From: Lederbergia graminis
Lineage (GTDB): Bacteria; Bacillota; Bacilli; Bacillales; Bacillaceae_C
Direction of reading: 5' to 3'
Length of the DNA: 64,000 bases
NCBI RefSeq assembly: GCF_042655485.1
Contig: NZ_JBHSMC010000016.1
Coordinates: 1-64,000, forward strand
Below, piece by piece: positions 62,967 through 64,000 of the stretch (position 1 is the stretch's first letter; each line of letters starts with the position of its first letter). The notes beneath the pieces were generated by a model. It saw only the letters and a program-made list of their open reading frames with translations, did not search any database and was not told where the DNA came from. The position numbers were made by a program, and so were the translations under genes.

Positions 62967-63563
62967 TTAATCATTCATTCTCGCAAGAAAGTCTCCTAAT
63001 AAATCATCCAAACTTTCTTCCTTTTCTACATGTTGTTCATCTGCATCTACATCTTCTTCCGATCTTTCCCATGTGAAATTACTTAAATCATCCTCTTCCT
63101 CTTGCCAATCCATCGTTGCAGCTAGCTCTTTTTCAGAAGAAAGGACCTTTTCTTCTACTATCTGCTCCACTGGATCTTCCACCTTATCCTCTTGTAAGTA
63201 TAATGCATCATTAATATCAAGTGAATTACTATTTAACGAAGCCAATAAGGCAGTAGAGCGCACAGGATCTTTCAAAAGTTGATAAATAATACTTCCTAAT
63301 AATGCCTCGGAATGTTCATGTTTCAACCAATCGCGCTGCGACTTACTTAATCTATGTGGTAATGGAATAGTAATTGTTTCTCGTTCCCGTGTATAGGAGC
63401 TTCCTACTCCTTGTAGAACAAATTCCGCTATTTTACTAGAGAAGTTTCTTCGTTCCGTTTCCTTCAATGTTTGTAAATGCTTCAATAAATGGTCAGGTGT
63501 ATCGGATGGCACACGAAAAGATATAGCTTGTCCGCGTTTGATCGTACCTGCTTTTTTATCCAT
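62967..63563 (-). CDS. ParR-like ribbon-helix-helix DNA-binding partner of actin-like ATPase
   Basis: 198 aa. The N-terminal 60 residues (GQAISFRVPSDTPDHLLKHLQ, NFSSKIAEFVLQGV) follow a strand-helix-helix pattern like ribbon-helix-helix DNA-binding proteins. The middle is basic and the last 70 residues are strongly acidic, ending ESLDDLLGDFLARMND, a likely amphipathic helix that could contact the ParM-like filament. It starts ten bases after the ParM-like stop, so they form an operon that ends at a terminator. ParR identity is inferred from size, layout and partner. A centromere-like repeat was not seen in this window; it would be upstream, beyond 64000. Confidence 0.65.
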   Translation of the reverse strand: MDKKAGTIKRGQAISFRVPSDTPDHLLKHLQTLKETERRNFSSKIAEFVLQGVGSSYTRERETITIPLPHRLSKSQRDWLKHEHSEALLGSIIYQLLKDPVRSTALLASLNSNSLDINDALYLQEDKVEDPVEQIVEEKVLSSEKELAATMDWQEEEDDLSNFTWERSEEDVDADEQHVEKEESLDDLLGDFLARMND

Positions 63564-63573
63564 TCTCTATCAC

Positions 63574-64000
63574 CTAGTTCTTAACTGGTTCTTTTACTGG
63601 AGCCTTTTTCTGCTCTGATTTTTTAGCAAAATCCATAATTAACTTATAGTACGCATTCGCCATCATCCAAATACTTTCTTTTTCATCTTCAAAGAAATCA
63701 ATGTTATAACCATCTAAATTATTATTTAATGTTTTGATATATTCTTTTAAAACATTTGCTCCGCCCCCAACAAAATAACAGATTTCCGTTTGGGAGTTTT
63801 TTTGCCAAACATTACGGAGAAGTCGATATTGTTTCTTTGCTAGGTCTAACAATATACGATCGGTAATATCATGGACACTCGTTCTGCTACCTTTAACCAT
63901 AATATGATTTCGATCGTTTTTCTTCGTTATTATTTCTACGACATCACGACGGCTGTCCAATTCCACTCCATGCTTACTTCTTATTTCTTCGCGAATCGAT
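63574..64000 (-). CDS. ParM/StbA-type actin-like ATPase, C-terminal part (runs off window)
   Basis: The frame stays open to the edge: codons before the internal GTG at 63966 read SIREEIRSKHG, so the true start lies beyond 64000 and only about 141 residues are seen. The adenosine motif CYFVGGGANVLKEYI is that of actin/Hsp70-fold ATPases and DRNHIMVKGSRTSVHD fits ParM-type plasmid segregation proteins. A Lys/Pro-rich tail ends the protein. In a plasmid this would push DNA copies apart; in a chromosome its role is open. Followed by the ParR-like gene. Confidence 0.75.
   Translation of the reverse strand, partial: SIREEIRSKHGVELDSRRDVVEIITKKNDRNHIMVKGSRTSVHDITDRILLDLAKKQYRLLRNVWQKNSQTEICYFVGGGANVLKEYIKTLNNNLDGYNIDFFEDEKESIWMMANAYYKLIMDFAKKSEQKKAPVKEPVKN

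Overview
The window reads as chromosomal DNA of an endospore-forming, low-G+C Bacillaceae species. Supporting signs are an sspP-type spore protein gene, strong AGGAGG ribosome sites with frequent GTG/TTG starts, a guanine riboswitch, an FbpB/SenN-type small basic protein, and intergenic repeats of a kind common in Bacillus relatives. I see no rRNA, tRNA, phage, CRISPR or intact insertion sequence. The species cannot be named from what is here.

Region 1 (about 0.5-28.2 kb, all minus strand) is a large carbohydrate-utilisation locus. A LacI-type repressor (19168-20139) with palindromic operators precedes, in transcription order, a lipoprotein solute-binding protein, a 999-aa solute-binding protein with extra N-terminal ligand-binding-like modules, a permease pair, an NHL-TPR-Yip1 membrane protein, a DUF5696 protein, a second permease pair, a GH144-like glycoamylase-fold enzyme, a GH35 enzyme and a Cys-type sulfatase. 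Upstream lie a metallophosphoesterase, a second sulfatase with its own operators, an FAD oxidoreductase, a sugar isomerase-like TIM barrel, a Gfo/Idh oxidoreductase and an alpha/beta hydrolase. The likely theme is capture, import and breakdown of a sulfated glycan; the substrate is unknown. No transport ATPase is encoded, so a shared MsmX-type ATPase is expected elsewhere.

Region 2 (28.4-53.6 kb) is mostly ordinary: a ZIP metal transporter behind MntR-like boxes, a VTT-domain membrane protein with an apparent AUA start, a Na/Pi cotransporter, a luciferase-like oxidoreductase, sspP, an alkaline-phosphatase-superfamily enzyme, a UMF1-type MFS protein, two lipoproteins, a MarR regulator with a heterodimeric ABC exporter, an aldo/keto reductase, a guanine-riboswitch-controlled purine permease-adenine deaminase operon, a chemotaxis receptor, an FbpB-like small protein, a CNNM/CBS transporter and a TraB-family membrane protein.

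Region 3 (53.1-64 kb) is rich in envelope proteins: a lipoprotein, an eight-LysM GH18 protein, a TcaA/YvbJ-like protein, a lipoprotein plus a secreted L-type lectin, and a PBP4-type D,D-carboxypeptidase. It ends in an incomplete actin-like ParM gene paired with a ribbon-helix-helix ParR-like gene.

Non-coding structure is a feature of this window. Two arrays of unrelated sequence (about 24.2-24.98 kb and 44.26-44.47 kb) share a 52-bp period and an inverted-repeat design within each unit. A weaker 21-bp array lies at 56.7-56.9 kb. There is an 88-bp MITE-like element with 9-bp flanking direct repeats, and several unusually strong intercistronic hairpins.
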